Shown: positions 33,439 to 42,596, numbered from the stretch's first letter. The stretch is DNA of 55,435 bases from an uncultured Acidobacteriota bacterium (GCA_902826515.1 CADEFD010000011.1:1-55435), one strand, 5' to 3'. The notes: a model not told the origin generated them from the sequence alone. Numbers and translations: made by a program.

Positions 33439-36138
33439 TTAGGCCTGGAGCAGGCCGGTGATATGACTCCGTGCAGCGGCCAGCAAATCCGGGATCTTCG
33501 CCGCGTCCTTGCCGCCGGCTTCGGCGAAATCCGGACGCCCGCCGCCGCCGCCGCCCACGATCGGCGCCAGGTGCTTCACGAGCGCCCCGGCCGGGGCCTT
33601 CTTCGCGGCGCCGGGGGTGACCGAGGCCACCATCGAGACGCGGCCATCGCCGGTCGGGCCGGCCAGGAACACCACGCCTTCGCCGAGTTTCGACTTGGTG
33701 AGGTCGGCCAGCGCTCTGAGCGCCTCGCGATCGAGGTCGGCCACCTGCCGCACCACGACCTTGTAGGCGCCCACGGTGGTCTCGGCGTCCGCGTCGCTGC
33801 CGCCGCCGGCGCCCCCGCCGAGGGCCGCCGTGGTCTTCAGCTCGCGGATGTCCTTGAGCGCGCGGGCGAGTTGCGCCGCCTGCTGCTCGACCTTGGCGGC
33901 GAGCTGGTCGGGTGTCGCGTGCGCGGCCTCGCAGGCGCGCTGCAGGTCGTGCACGGCCTGCCGCAGGTAGGCGAGCGCGGCCGTGCCGGTCAGCGCTTCG
34001 ACGCGGCGCACGCCGGCGGCGACGCCGGATTCTTCCGTGACCACGACGAGGCCGATGTCGCCGGTCGCTCGCACGTGCGTGCCGCCGCAGAGTTCGGCGC
34101 TGAAGCGGCCGTCGCCGATGGCGACGACGCGCACCTTGTCGCCGTACTTCTCGCCGAACAGGGCGGTCGCGCCGTCGGCAATCGCCTGTTCGGTGTCTTT
34201 CACGGCCGTGACCACCGGCTCGTTGGCGAGCACCGCGGTGTTGACCGTGCGCTCGATGGCCGCCCGTTCGTCGGCGCTGACCGCGCCGCCGTGTACGAAG
34301 TCGAAGCGCAGGCGGTCGGGTGACACGAGCGATCCGGCCTGCTTCACGTGGCCGCCGAGCGTCTGGCGCAAGGCGGCGTGGAGCAGGTGCGTGGCGGTGT
34401 GATTACGCCGCACGGCGGCGCGACGGGTGTGGTCGACGACCGGCACGACACGATCCCCCACGCGCAGCGGCTCGGCCGCGGAGGCGATGCGGTGCCCGCG
34501 GGGGAGGCCGGCGCCCAGACGCACGACGTCGATGACAGCCGTGGCGGCGCCCTGCATGCCGCGCAGCACGCCGGTGTCTGACACCTGGCCGCCGGCCTCG
34601 ACATAGAAAGGCGTCGTCGCCAGCACGACGATGCCGGGCGCGCCGGCGTCAAGGCTTGCCACCGGCGCGAAGTCGGCGTCGAGGAGCGCCGCGATCGGCG
34701 TTGCCTCGCCGGCTTCGTGGTCGTAGCCGATGAACGTCTCGGTGATCGGGGCGAGCGCGGCGCGCGCCTCGGCGGAGAGTTCGGCCTTCTTCGGACCGCC
34801 GAAGGCGCTGTGTTTGCGCGCCTGCTCGCGCTGCGCTTCCATGCGCGCCTGGAAGCCTTCCACGTCCACCCGCAGGCCCTGGCTGGCGGCGGTGTCTTCG
34901 ATGAAGTCGAACGGCATGCCGAAGGTGTCGTACAGGGAGAACGCCTTGTCGCCGGGGATGACGCCGCCGGCGCCGGCCGCTTCCATCACCTTCTCGAGGC
35001 GGGGCAGCCCTTCGGCCAGTACCGCGCCGAAGCGTTCCTCTTCCTGGCGCACGACCTTGGTGACCGCGTCGCGTCCGGCGACGAGTTCCGGATAGGCGCC
35101 GCCCATCTCGCCGACGAGCACGTCCACGAGGCCGTAGAGGAACGCCTGTTCGAGGCCGAGCTTGCGGCCGTGGCGCATGGCGCGCCGCATGATCTTGCGC
35201 AGCACGTAGCCGCGCCATTCGTTCGACGGCACGACGCCGTCGGCGATGAGAAAGGTCATCGCCCGCAGGTGGTCGGCGATGACGCGCATCGACACGTCGC
35301 CCTGGACCATCGTGCCGCCGTGCGCGCGCCCGGCGAGCCGGCCGATGGCGTCGAGGATCGGGGTGAAGAGCGCGGTGTCGTAGTTGGAGGTCGAGCCGGC
35401 CATCACCGCCGAGATGCGCTCGAGGCCCATGCCGGTGTCGATCGACGGCGCCGGCAGCGGCGTGAGCACCCCTTCGGCGCTGCGATCGAACTCCATGAAC
35501 ACGTTGTTCCAGATCTCGACGAAACGTTCGCTGCCCGACTGGATGTCGGTCATGAAGTCGCCGGTGCCGGCCACGCCAGCCCCGCGATCGATGTAGATCT
35601 CCGAGCAGCGGCCGCACGGGCCGGTGTCGCCCATCGACCAGAAATTGTCGGCGGCGCCGAGTTCGCCGATGTGTTCGGCCGGCACGAAATCGCGCCAGCG
35701 GGCGAAGGCGTCGTCGTCGCGCGGGATGCCGGGTTCGCCCTTGAACACGGTCACGCGCAGGCGCTCGGGCGGCAGGCCCCATTCCTTGGTGAGCAGGTTC
35801 CAGGCGAGGGCGATGGCGTCCTGCTTGAAGTAGTCGCCGAAGGAGAAGTTGCCGAGCATCTCGAAGAACGTGTGGTGGCGCAGCGAGGGCCCGACGTTCT
35901 CGAGGTCGTTGTGCTTGCCGCTGACGCGCATGCACTTCTGCGACGTGGCAGCACGCGAGTAGGGGCGCCGATCGCGGCCGAGGAACACGTCCTTGAACTG
36001 GTTCATCCCGGCGTTCGTGAAGAGCAGCGTCGGGTCGTCGTGGGGCACGAGCGGGGAACTGGCAACGGTCGTGTGGCCGTGGGTCGCGAAGTAGGCGAGG
36101 AACGACCGGCGGATTTCGTTCGGATGCATCAGGGACAT
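33439..36138 (-). CDS. alaS: Alanyl-tRNA synthetase
   Basis: A class II synthetase of 899 residues with all four parts. The catalytic core has 'RRSFLAYFATHGHTTVASSP' and motif 2 'HHTFFEMLGNFSFGDYFKQ'. The tRNA-binding middle domain follows. The editing domain has 'NHTATHLLHAAL' (HxxxH) and 'CGGTHVRATGDIG' (CxxxH zinc site). The C-Ala domain ends 'GGGGGRPDFAEAGGKDAAKI'. The editing residues are intact, so Ser/Gly mischarging is corrected. ATG 36138 gives the standard N-terminus. Four GGGGCTCGGG-like units lie in the short gap between recX and alaS. Confidence 0.97.
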   Translation of the reverse strand: MSLMHPNEIRRSFLAYFATHGHTTVASSPLVPHDDPTLLFTNAGMNQFKDVFLGRDRRPYSRAATSQKCMRVSGKHNDLENVGPSLRHHTFFEMLGNFSFGDYFKQDAIALAWNLLTKEWGLPPERLRVTVFKGEPGIPRDDDAFARWRDFVPAEHIGELGAADNFWSMGDTGPCGRCSEIYIDRGAGVAGTGDFMTDIQSGSERFVEIWNNVFMEFDRSAEGVLTPLPAPSIDTGMGLERISAVMAGSTSNYDTALFTPILDAIGRLAGRAHGGTMVQGDVSMRVIADHLRAMTFLIADGVVPSNEWRGYVLRKIMRRAMRHGRKLGLEQAFLYGLVDVLVGEMGGAYPELVAGRDAVTKVVRQEEERFGAVLAEGLPRLEKVMEAAGAGGVIPGDKAFSLYDTFGMPFDFIEDTAASQGLRVDVEGFQARMEAQREQARKHSAFGGPKKAELSAEARAALAPITETFIGYDHEAGEATPIAALLDADFAPVASLDAGAPGIVVLATTPFYVEAGGQVSDTGVLRGMQGAATAVIDVVRLGAGLPRGHRIASAAEPLRVGDRVVPVVDHTRRAAVRRNHTATHLLHAALRQTLGGHVKQAGSLVSPDRLRFDFVHGGAVSADERAAIERTVNTAVLANEPVVTAVKDTEQAIADGATALFGEKYGDKVRVVAIGDGRFSAELCGGTHVRATGDIGLVVVTEESGVAAGVRRVEALTGTAALAYLRQAVHDLQRACEAAHATPDQLAAKVEQQAAQLARALKDIRELKTTAALGGGAGGGSDADAETTVGAYKVVVRQVADLDREALRALADLTKSKLGEGVVFLAGPTGDGRVSMVASVTPGAAKKAPAGALVKHLAPIVGGGGGGRPDFAEAGGKDAAKIPDLLAAARSHITGLLQA

Positions 36139-36145
36139 GGTACTC

Positions 36146-36169
36146 GGGGCTCGGGGCCCGGGGCTCGGG
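36146..36169 (+). repeat. Pair of GGGGCTCGGG decamers upstream of alaS
   Basis: GGGGCTCGGG at 36146-36155 and 36160-36169, with related TCGGGTCCCGGG just after. The unit matches the pair at 30718-30748. Here it lies in the 57-base alaS-recX gap, directly before the alaS start codon on the minus strand, so it would be in the alaS leader. Confidence 0.6.
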
Positions 36170-36195
36170 TCCCGGGCAGGCGCGTAGGGCGCGCG

Positions 36196-36723
36196 TCAGG
36201 ACTCCGTATCGTCGGGTGAAGCGGCGCCGCGGCGGCGCAGGCGGTTCATCACGGTCTGGGCGTCGAAGCCCTGGCGGACGAGCGCGCCGGCGACGCGGCG
36301 GAAGGTGTCGCGGTCGAGCGGCCCGGACGGCACGCCGCGCAGGCGCTTGTCGAGCGCGCGGTCGAGCAGGGCGTCCACGTCCACCTGCGCGAGCGTGGTG
36401 TCGAGGGCGGCGTTCACCGTGTCGTCGCTGAGTCCGAGGGCCCTGAGCGCCAGGCGGGCCCGGGCGGGGCCGCGGCCCCTGATGGCCGTCTCGCGCCGGG
36501 CGGCGGCGAGCGCCAGGCGGTCTTCGTTGAGCGCGCCGAGGTCGACGAGGGACGTGATGATGTCTTCGGCTACCTCGGGCTCGACGCCACGGCGGCGCAG
36601 CCGCTGCCGCACCTGCGCCTTCGAGAGCTCGCGCATGCCGAGCCAGCCGAGGGCCAGCGTGCGCGCCTGCCCGGGCGTGAGCGGCTCGCGCTCAGCTGCC
36701 GAAGCGCGTGATTTCCGGGGCAC
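36196..36723 (-). CDS. recX: Regulatory protein RecX
   Basis: RecX binds RecA filaments and limits recombination. The 175-residue, Arg/Ala-rich helical protein shows three RecX repeats: 'LALGWLGMRELSKAQVRQRL', 'VAEDIITSLVDLGALNEDRL', and 'FRRVAGALVRQGFDAQTVMN'. The GTG at 36723 overlaps the pilT end by 32 bases; a shorter ATG start at codon 30 would cut into the first repeat, so the long form is preferred. recA is not adjacent, but recX-alaS is a known order. Confidence 0.88.
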   Translation of the reverse strand: MPRKSRASAAEREPLTPGQARTLALGWLGMRELSKAQVRQRLRRRGVEPEVAEDIITSLVDLGALNEDRLALAAARRETAIRGRGPARARLALRALGLSDDTVNAALDTTLAQVDVDALLDRALDKRLRGVPSGPLDRDTFRRVAGALVRQGFDAQTVMNRLRRRGAASPDDTES

Positions 36724-37867
36724 CGGTGGGCGCGGCCGCGGGCGTCTTCTGCCCGAAGAGGGTGCTGGCCATCTGGTCGCGCGACAGTTCGGCGGTGGTC
36801 GAGATGCCCTGCACCTTGAGCTTGAACTCGTCGACGTTCGAGGCCCAGCGCAGCGCTTCCTCGTAACTCACAAGGCCCTGCGAGAACAGGCTGAAGATCG
36901 ACTGGTCGAACGTCTGCATCCCGTACTGCGACGTGCCCTGGGCGATGGCGCCCTTGATGAGGTGCGTCTTTTCCTTGTCGACGATGCAGTCGCGCACGAA
37001 CGGCGTGGCGATGAGCACTTCGACGGCCGGCACGCGCGAGGTGCCATCCGTGCGCGGGATGAGGCGCTGGGCGACGGCGGCCTTGAGCACCGAGGCGAGC
37101 TGCAGGCGGATCTGCTTCTGCTGGTGCGGCGGAAACACCGAGATGACGCGGTTGATGGTTTCGGTGGCGTCGAGCGTGTGCAGGGTGGAGAAGACGAGGT
37201 GACCGGTTTCGGCGGCGTGGAGCGCCGTTTCGATCGTCTCCATGTCGCGCATTTCGCCGACGAGGATGACGTCCGGATCCTGACGCAGAGCGCTGCGCAG
37301 CGCATGCGCGAACGAACGCGTGTCGCTGCCGATCTCGCGCTGGTTCAGGATCGACAGGTTGTCGCGGTGCAGGTATTCGATCGGGTCTTCGATCGTGATG
37401 ATGTGCGTGTCGCGCGTGTTGTTGATGTGGTCGATCATCGCGGCGAGCGTGGTGCTCTTGCCGCTGCCGGTCGTGCCGGTGACGAGGACCAGACCGCGCT
37501 GCTCGTTGGCGATCGTGCGCAGCACCGGCGGCAGGTCGAGCTCGTCGAACGTCTTGACGCCCATCGGGATGACGCGCAGCACGATGCCGATGGTGCCGCG
37601 CTGCTGGAAGACGTTGCAGCGGAAGCGGCCGAGGCCGGCGACGCTGTAGGCGAGGTCGAGCTCCTGCGCGTCCTTGAAGCGCTGGCGCTGGTTCGCCGAC
37701 ATGATCGTGGCGGCCATCGTGACCAGGGCTTCGTGGTCGAGGCGCACGCTCGTCGTGAGGGGCTTCAGCTGCCCGTTGACCCGCACGACGGGGTAGTTGC
37801 CGACCTTCAGGTGGACGTCCGAAGCCCCCTGATCCGTCGCGTCTTTCAGCAGTTGATTGATGTCCAT
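36692..37867 (-). CDS. pilT: Type IV pilus retraction ATPase PilT
   Basis: PilT depolymerises type IV pili for twitching motility. The 391-residue hexameric ATPase begins 'INQLLKDATDQGASDVHLKV' and has 'GLVLVTGTTGSGKSTTLAAM' (Walker A), 'TIEDPIEYLH' (Asp box), 'ILVGEMRDMETI' (Walker B) and 'STLHTLDATETINRVISVFP' (His box). The usual C-terminal AIRNLIRE motif is replaced by 'LIKGAIAQGTSQYGMQTFDQ'. After ~360 comes an extra tail, PAAAPTGAPEITRFGS. It lies directly downstream of a Ser/Thr kinase gene. Confidence 0.93.
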   Translation of the reverse strand: MDINQLLKDATDQGASDVHLKVGNYPVVRVNGQLKPLTTSVRLDHEALVTMAATIMSANQRQRFKDAQELDLAYSVAGLGRFRCNVFQQRGTIGIVLRVIPMGVKTFDELDLPPVLRTIANEQRGLVLVTGTTGSGKSTTLAAMIDHINNTRDTHIITIEDPIEYLHRDNLSILNQREIGSDTRSFAHALRSALRQDPDVILVGEMRDMETIETALHAAETGHLVFSTLHTLDATETINRVISVFPPHQQKQIRLQLASVLKAAVAQRLIPRTDGTSRVPAVEVLIATPFVRDCIVDKEKTHLIKGAIAQGTSQYGMQTFDQSIFSLFSQGLVSYEEALRWASNVDEFKLKVQGISTTAELSRDQMASTLFGQKTPAAAPTGAPEITRFGS

Positions 37868-37960
37868 GCCGGTTCGTGCAGCCCCGGGGAGACCAAGGCC
37901 TGCTCGGTCTGCATATCGGTTGGCCGGGGAACGGCCTGCAGGCCCAGTGGGCGCGCCGCG

Positions 37961-38941
37961 CTACTGTTTCTCGCCGCAGAACGGGCAGGTGACCGTTTTG
38001 GCGTGTAATGGCTTGGCGCAGTGCCAGCAGAACCGGGCCGGCGGCGTGTCGCGGGCCCGGAGCCGCTCGCGGATGTCCTTGGCGGCCGGGTCGCGGTCGG
38101 CCACGGCCGTGCCGGCGGCGGGCCACGGGCGGCGGGTGGCGCCGGCCGGACGGGCCGCCAGAATCGCGTCCAGCAGGTCGTGGGCCCGGGCGTAGCGCTG
38201 CGAGACATCCGGCGCCATCGCCTTCAGCACGACGTCGGCGATGACCTTCGGAATCTTCGGGTTGTGCAGCCGCGGTGAAGTCGTGAGTTCGCCGCGCATC
38301 AGCTTGTCGAGGTCGCTCGGAGCCGGCGACTCGTAAGGCAGCCGGCCGGTCAGGAGCTGGTACATCGTGACGCCGAGCGAGTAGACGTCCGAGGCAAACA
38401 CCGCCTTGCCGTGGAACTGCTCGGGCGCCATGTAGGGCGGGCTGCCGATGACGGTGGTGCCGTGGGCGGCGATCTCGAGGAACCGCGAGGTGCCGAAGTC
38501 CGCCACCTTCGCGATGCCGGCCTCCGTGACGAGCACGTTGCCCGGGCGCAGGTCGCGGTGGATGATGCCCTGCTGATGGGCATGGTCCACCGCGTTGCAG
38601 ATCTGACAGGCGAAGTCGAGCGCGCGGCCGAGGTCGAGGGCGCCGTCGCGGTCGGAGATCGCTTCGAGCGTCTCGCCGGCCACGTATTCCATCACGATGA
38701 AGAACACGTCGTCGATGCGCTCGGCCGTGAGCACGGTGACGATGTTGGGATGGCTGAGCGTGGCGAGCAGGCGCGGCTCGCGCAGCAGCTCGCCGAAGTC
38801 GAGACTCTGGCGGTGCGGGACCTTGAGGGCGACCTTCTTGTCGATCCAGGTGTCTTCGGCGAGGAAGACGGTGCCGAATCCACCGCTGCCGAGCGGCGCC
38901 AGGATCTTGTACTTGCCGATCACCTGGTCGCGAAAGAACAT
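37961..38941 (-). CDS. Ser/Thr protein kinase with C-terminal zinc ribbon
   Basis: A 326-residue Hanks-type kinase. 'YKILAPLGSGGFGTVFLAED' is the glycine loop and 'VALKVPHR' holds the ATP Lys (~40). 'IIHRDLRPGNVLV' holds the catalytic Asp (~130), 'VADFGTSRF' the Mg Asp, and 'PPYMAPEQFHGK' the APE motif, so it should be active. There is no transmembrane helix. Instead the chain ends in a double-CxxC ribbon, FCWHCAKPLHAKTVTCPFCG, probably binding zinc. It is a cytoplasmic kinase just upstream of pilT, so pilus regulation is a fair guess. ATG 38941 is preceded by GGGCGG and, closely, by a TATACT -10. Confidence 0.92.
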   Translation of the reverse strand: MFFRDQVIGKYKILAPLGSGGFGTVFLAEDTWIDKKVALKVPHRQSLDFGELLREPRLLATLSHPNIVTVLTAERIDDVFFIVMEYVAGETLEAISDRDGALDLGRALDFACQICNAVDHAHQQGIIHRDLRPGNVLVTEAGIAKVADFGTSRFLEIAAHGTTVIGSPPYMAPEQFHGKAVFASDVYSLGVTMYQLLTGRLPYESPAPSDLDKLMRGELTTSPRLHNPKIPKVIADVVLKAMAPDVSQRYARAHDLLDAILAARPAGATRRPWPAAGTAVADRDPAAKDIRERLRARDTPPARFCWHCAKPLHAKTVTCPFCGEKQ

Positions 38942-38949
38942 CCGCCCGC

Positions 38950-38955
38950 AGTATA
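38950..38955 (-). promoter_or_regulatory. -10 box of the kinase gene
   Basis: TATACT on the minus strand, eight bases from the ATG at 38941, so the predicted transcript starts one to three bases before the start codon (near-leaderless). It faces away from the rsmE -10 at 38996-39001 in the 66-base divergent gap. Confidence 0.5.
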
Positions 38956-38995
38956 GACGAACGGTGCGCCGGCCGGGGGGCTCCGGCGCCGACGG

Positions 38996-39001
38996 TATAA
39001 T
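38996..39001 (+). promoter_or_regulatory. -10 box of rsmE, leaderless spacing
   Basis: A perfect TATAAT that ends six bases before the rsmE GTG at 39008. Transcription would start on or next to the start codon, implying a leaderless mRNA. The -35 region is G/C-only and does not match TTGACA. Confidence 0.55.
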
Positions 39002-39007
39002 CCGCGC

Positions 39008-39742
39008 GTGATCGCGCGTGTGCTCGTGCCGGCGGCCGTCCGAGAGGGCGAGGTCCTCGACGTGCCGGCCGACGAGGCCGGGCACCTCGTGCGCGTGCTG
39101 CGGCTCCGGCCGGGCGCTGCCGTGCGGGTGTTCGACGGCAAGGGCCACGAATGGGACGCGACGCTCGGCGCGACCACGAAACACGGCGCCGTGGTCGCAC
39201 TCGGCGCCGCGCGGTCCGCCGCGCCGGAGCCGCGCATCGGTTACACGCTCGCCGTGGCGGTGCTCAAGGGTGATGGCACCGACGACGTCGTGCGCGACGC
39301 CGTGATGATGGGCGTGCAGGCGATCCGTCCCTTCGTGTCCGCGCGCACCGAAGTGCGGGCGGCGGCGCTCGAGCGGGCGCATCGACGCGAGCGTTGGGAA
39401 CGCGTGGCCATTGCCTCCGCGAAGCAGTGCGGGCGCGCGATGCTGCCGGTCATCCACGATCTCGTGGACCTGCGGACGGTGCTCGCGACTGACGGTGAGG
39501 CGCTGCGGCTCCTGCTCGTGGAGCCGGCGGTGGCAGTGACGGCGGCGCGGCCCGCTGACATCGCGGCGCCGCGAGCCGTCAGCCTGGCGATCGGACCCGA
39601 AGGGGGATGGACGGCGGAGGAGGCGGCGCAGGCGATTGGTGCCGGATGGCAGCCATTGCGCGTCGGCGAACGCGTGCTGCGGGCCGAAGCCGCGCCGCTC
39701 GTGGCGCTTGCGGCCTGTCAGGCCGTGTGGTCGGAAACGTAA
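39008..39742 (+). CDS. rsmE: 16S rRNA (uracil-1498-N3) methyltransferase RsmE
   Basis: RsmE is a SPOUT-fold methyltransferase for m3U1498. The 244-residue product has an N-terminal PUA-like part ('DEAGHLVRVLRLRPGAAVRV') and then the knotted domain: 'VLKGDGTDDVVRDAVMMGVQ', 'ASAKQCGRAMLPVI', 'LAIGPEGGWTAEEAAQA' and 'RVGERVLRAEAAPLVALA'. The GPEGG and LR.E.A blocks are diagnostic. GTG 39008 has no Shine-Dalgarno and sits right behind TATAAT. DUF1028 follows after 15 bases. In many bacteria rsmE lies beside prmA-dnaJ; here those are on the opposite strand 800 bases away. Confidence 0.92.
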   Translation: MIARVLVPAAVREGEVLDVPADEAGHLVRVLRLRPGAAVRVFDGKGHEWDATLGATTKHGAVVALGAARSAAPEPRIGYTLAVAVLKGDGTDDVVRDAVMMGVQAIRPFVSARTEVRAAALERAHRRERWERVAIASAKQCGRAMLPVIHDLVDLRTVLATDGEALRLLLVEPAVAVTAARPADIAAPRAVSLAIGPEGGWTAEEAAQAIGAGWQPLRVGERVLRAEAAPLVALAACQAVWSET

Positions 39743-39757
39743 CGAAGGGAGCAGGAC

Positions 39758-40537
39758 ATGAAGGCGACGACGTGGATCGTGGCGGCGGGACTGGCGTGTG
39801 TGATGAGCGGCGCGCTCGCCGCGCAGGCGCCGGTGGCGCCGGTGCAGGCGGATCCGGATCCCGTGGCGACGTTCTCGATCCTCGGCTACGACCCGGCCAC
39901 GGGCGAAGTGGGCGGCGCCGTGCAGTCGCGCGTGTTCTCGGTGGGGAACGGCGTGCTCTGGGCCGAGGCGGGCGTCGGCGCGGCGGCCTCACAAGCCATC
40001 GTGGATGTGAGTTACGGACCGAAGGCCATCGCGCTGCTCAAGGCCGGCATGGCGCCGCAGGCGATCCTGAAGGCCATCTGGGAGAGTGATCCCGATCCGC
40101 AGCCCGAGCGCTGGACGAAACACGGCCGCCAGTTCGCCGTGATCAACCAGAAGGGGGAGGTCGCGGCGTTCACCGGCACGAAGGCCACGGAATGGGCGGG
40201 CCACAAGACCGGGAAATACTGCACGGCGCAGGGCAACATCCTCGCCGGTGAAGCCGTGGTCTCCGAGATGGTGCGCGCGTTCGAGACCACGACCGGGCAT
40301 CTCTCGCAGCGCCTCACCGCGGCGCTCGAAGCCGGGCAGAAGGCCGGCGGCGACAAACGCGGCATGCAGTCGGCCGCCATCCTCATTGCCGGTCAGGGGC
40401 AGGGCGTGTGGCTGAACAACGACGTCGTGATGCGTCTGCAGGTGGACGACAGCCCCGAGCCGATCAAGGAACTGCGCCGGCTCGTCGACAGCTGGAACGA
40501 ACGCCGCGTGAAGGGGCAGCAGCGTGCGGTGAAGTAG
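39758..40537 (+). CDS. Secreted DUF1028 (Ntn-hydrolase-like) protein
   Basis: A 259-residue exported protein. A signal peptide (AGLACVMSGALAAQAPV) is followed by a DUF1028 domain with 'ATFSILGYDPATGEVGGAVQ', 'AEAGVGAAASQAIVDVSYGP', 'AVINQKGEVAAFTGTKATEW' and 'AQGNILAGEAVVSEMVRAFE'. The family is predicted to adopt the Ntn-hydrolase fold. The Thr/Ser that would become N-terminal after processing ('ATFS') fits that idea but is unproven. A good GGGAGCAGGAC ribosome site precedes the ATG. Substrate is unknown; links to secreted amide or peptide metabolism are only inference. Confidence 0.85.
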   Translation: MKATTWIVAAGLACVMSGALAAQAPVAPVQADPDPVATFSILGYDPATGEVGGAVQSRVFSVGNGVLWAEAGVGAAASQAIVDVSYGPKAIALLKAGMAPQAILKAIWESDPDPQPERWTKHGRQFAVINQKGEVAAFTGTKATEWAGHKTGKYCTAQGNILAGEAVVSEMVRAFETTTGHLSQRLTAALEAGQKAGGDKRGMQSAAILIAGQGQGVWLNNDVVMRLQVDDSPEPIKELRRLVDSWNERRVKGQQRAVK

Positions 40538-40546
40538 GCGCTGCGG

Positions 40547-41464
40547 CTAGCGGCGGCGCAGCACGTCGGCGCACCACTCGTCTTCGTGGGTCCGCGACAC
40601 GACGTCGAAGGCGTCGAGCGCCGCTTCGACGCCGTCGCGTTCGTAGTGCATGAAGCCGCTCACGACGAGCGTGCCGCCGGGAACGACCATGGCCGCCAGT
40701 GGCGCCGCCGCGCGGATGAGCATCGCGCCGGTGAGGTTCGCGAGCAGGACGTCCACCGGGGGCGATGGCACGGCGAAGACGTCGGCCGTGTCGAAGGCCA
40801 CCGGTGTGGGCAGCGTGTTGAGCGCGGCGCTGCGGATGGCGGCCTCGACCGCATCGGCATCGATGTCGACGCCGCGCACGTCGCGCGCTCCGAGCACTGA
40901 CGCGGCCATCGCGAGCACGCCGGAGCCGGTGCCCAGGTCGAGCACCGTGCGGCCCTCGAAGGGCAGCGCGCTTATCGCGGCGAGACAGAGCCGCGTCGTC
41001 TGGTGATGCCCGGTGCCGAATCCCATCGAGGGCTCGATGACGAGCACGTGCACGTCAGCCGCCGGCGCGGCGGGCAGATCCCACGGCGGCGCGACGATGA
41101 AGCGGCCGGCGGCAATCGCGGTGAGCGACTGCTGGCTGCGCGCGACCCAGTCGTCGTCGGGCAGGTCCACGCGATCGACGCTCAGGCCGAGGTCGAGCGC
41201 GTCGATTGCCTCCGCGGCGCGGTCGCGCGTGTCGACGTCGCCGAAGCAGATGCGCCAGGCGAGCGGCGTCGGCGGCGGTTCGGGCGGCGGCGGCGCGGTC
41301 GGGTCCCACAGGCCACCCGGCGGCAGCGGCGGGGGAATCAGGTCCTGCACGGCGAGCGGCGCGTGGTCGTGCAGCGTCGCCGCGACCAGATCGCCGAGTG
41401 CGCCATCGTCGTCGATGCCGGGCGAGCGGACTTCCACCGCCGGCCAGCGGCGCGGCTCAGCCAA
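40547..41464 (-). CDS. prmA: Ribosomal protein L11 methyltransferase PrmA
   Basis: PrmA trimethylates L11. The 305-residue product has the N-terminal L11-recognition domain and a class I methyltransferase domain with '[19 protein letters not shown]', '[20 protein letters not shown]', '[12 protein letters not shown]' and '[15 protein letters not shown]'. A Pro-rich insert (PPPLPPGG..., ~43-65) is longer than usual. The start is TTG at 41464, within the dnaJ end and five bases after AAGGA, which is good evidence for coupled translation from dnaJ. The TTG itself is rare, but no better codon fits. Confidence 0.9.
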   Translation of the reverse strand: MAEPRRWPAVEVRSPGIDDDGALGDLVAATLHDHAPLAVQDLIPPPLPPGGLWDPTAPPPPEPPPTPLAWRICFGDVDTRDRAAEAIDALDLGLSVDRVDLPDDDWVARSQQSLTAIAAGRFIVAPPWDLPAAPAADVHVLVIEPSMGFGTGHHQTTRLCLAAISALPFEGRTVLDLGTGSGVLAMAASVLGARDVRGVDIDADAVEAAIRSAALNTLPTPVAFDTADVFAVPSPPVDVLLANLTGAMLIRAAAPLAAMVVPGGTLVVSGFMHYERDGVEAALDAFDVVSRTHEDEWCADVLRRR

Positions 41465-42596
41465 AGATGTCCTTCACCTTGTCGAAGAGGCCCTTGTCGT
41501 CGTCGTGGCGTTCGCCGGGACCCGCCGGCGCGAGCGTGCCCGCGAACTGCTCCAGCAGTTTCTTCTGATCGCGCGACAACGACTTCGGCGTGACGCCGCG
41601 GACGGTCACGAGCAGGTCGCCCTTACCGCGTCCCGAGACATCCGGCATGCCCTTGCCCTTCAGGCGGAACATGGTGCCGGTCGTCGTGCCTTCGGGAATC
41701 TTCACCGTGTGCGGATCGTCGATGCCCGGCGCCTCGACTTCGCCGCCGAGGGCGAGCGTCGTGAACCACACGTCGGCGTGGCAGTGCAGGTCGTTGCCGT
41801 CGCGCGTGAAACGGTCGTCGTCCTGCACGTAGATGACGACGTAGAGGTCGCCGGCCGGACCGCCGCGGGCGCCGCCTTCGCCCTCGCCAGTGAGGCGCAG
41901 GCGCTGGCCGGACGAGATGCCGGCCGGGATCTTCACGACGAGTTTCTTCTGCTGCTCGATCTGGCCGTCGCCCTTGCAGGTCTTGCAGGGCGTGGCCACC
42001 ACCTTGCCCGTGCCGCGGCAGGCGCCGCAGGTGCGGGCCATCGTGAAGAAGCCCTGCTGGAACCGGATCTGACCGGCGCCCCGGCACTGGCTGCACGTCG
42101 TCGGCTGCGTGCCGGGGGCGGCGCCGCTGCCGCTGCAGGTCCCGCACGTCTCGTGGCGCGGGATCTGGATCGTGGACTCGGCGCCCTTGGCCGACTGCGC
42201 GAACGTGATCTCGAGGTCGTAGCGCAGATCGGCGCCGCGCTGCGGCCCGCCGCGGCGGCGGCCCTGGCCGCCGAAGACGTCGCCGAAGCCGAAGATATCG
42301 CCGAGCCCGCCGAGGATGTCCTCGAAGCCGGTGAAGACCGACGGGTCGAAACCCTGGCCGCCGCCCGCGCCGCTCACACCCGCGTGCCCGAAGCGATCGT
42401 AGCGGGCGCGTTTGTCGGTGTCGGCGAGCACGGAGTACGCCTCGGCGGCTTCCTTGAACTTCTCTTCCGCCGCGTGGTCGCCGGGATTGCGGTCCGGGTG
42501 GTGCTTCAGCGCCAGCTTGCGATACGCGCTCTTGATGTCGGAGTCGCTGGCATCTTTGGCGACGCCGAGCACCTCGTAGAAGTCGCGGGCGCTCAC
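41457..42596 (-). CDS. dnaJ: Molecular chaperone DnaJ
   Basis: A 379-residue type I J-protein that stimulates DnaK. The J domain opens '[20 protein letters not shown]' and carries HPD in '[10 protein letters not shown]'. A Gly/Phe-rich linker follows, then four zinc-finger repeats ([32 protein letters not shown]), then C-terminal beta domains with 'LPPG'-type '[13 protein letters not shown]'. The chain ends in a short Asp/Lys tail. The start is GTG, overlapping the grpE stop by four bases. The dnaK that normally lies between grpE and dnaJ is absent. Confidence 0.96.
   Translation of the reverse strand: MSARDFYEVLGVAKDASDSDIKSAYRKLALKHHPDRNPGDHAAEEKFKEAAEAYSVLADTDKRARYDRFGHAGVSGAGGGQGFDPSVFTGFEDILGGLGDIFGFGDVFGGQGRRRGGPQRGADLRYDLEITFAQSAKGAESTIQIPRHETCGTCSGSGAAPGTQPTTCSQCRGAGQIRFQQGFFTMARTCGACRGTGKVVATPCKTCKGDGQIEQQKKLVVKIPAGISSGQRLRLTGEGEGGARGGPAGDLYVVIYVQDDDRFTRDGNDLHCHADVWFTTLALGGEVEAPGIDDPHTVKIPEGTTTGTMFRLKGKGMPDVSGRGKGDLLVTVRGVTPKSLSRDQKKLLEQFAGTLAPAGPGERHDDDKGLFDKVKDIFG

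Noticed and set aside
34573..34585. Perfect palindrome GGTGTCTGACACC
   Set aside because: It lies inside alaS and encodes part of the conserved GGQVSDTG block, so selection on the protein explains it; not counted as a repeat element.
37933..37944. Palindrome GGCCTGCAGGCC between the kinase and pilT
   Set aside because: A single 12-base palindrome with no loop or T run; no second copy noticed in the window.
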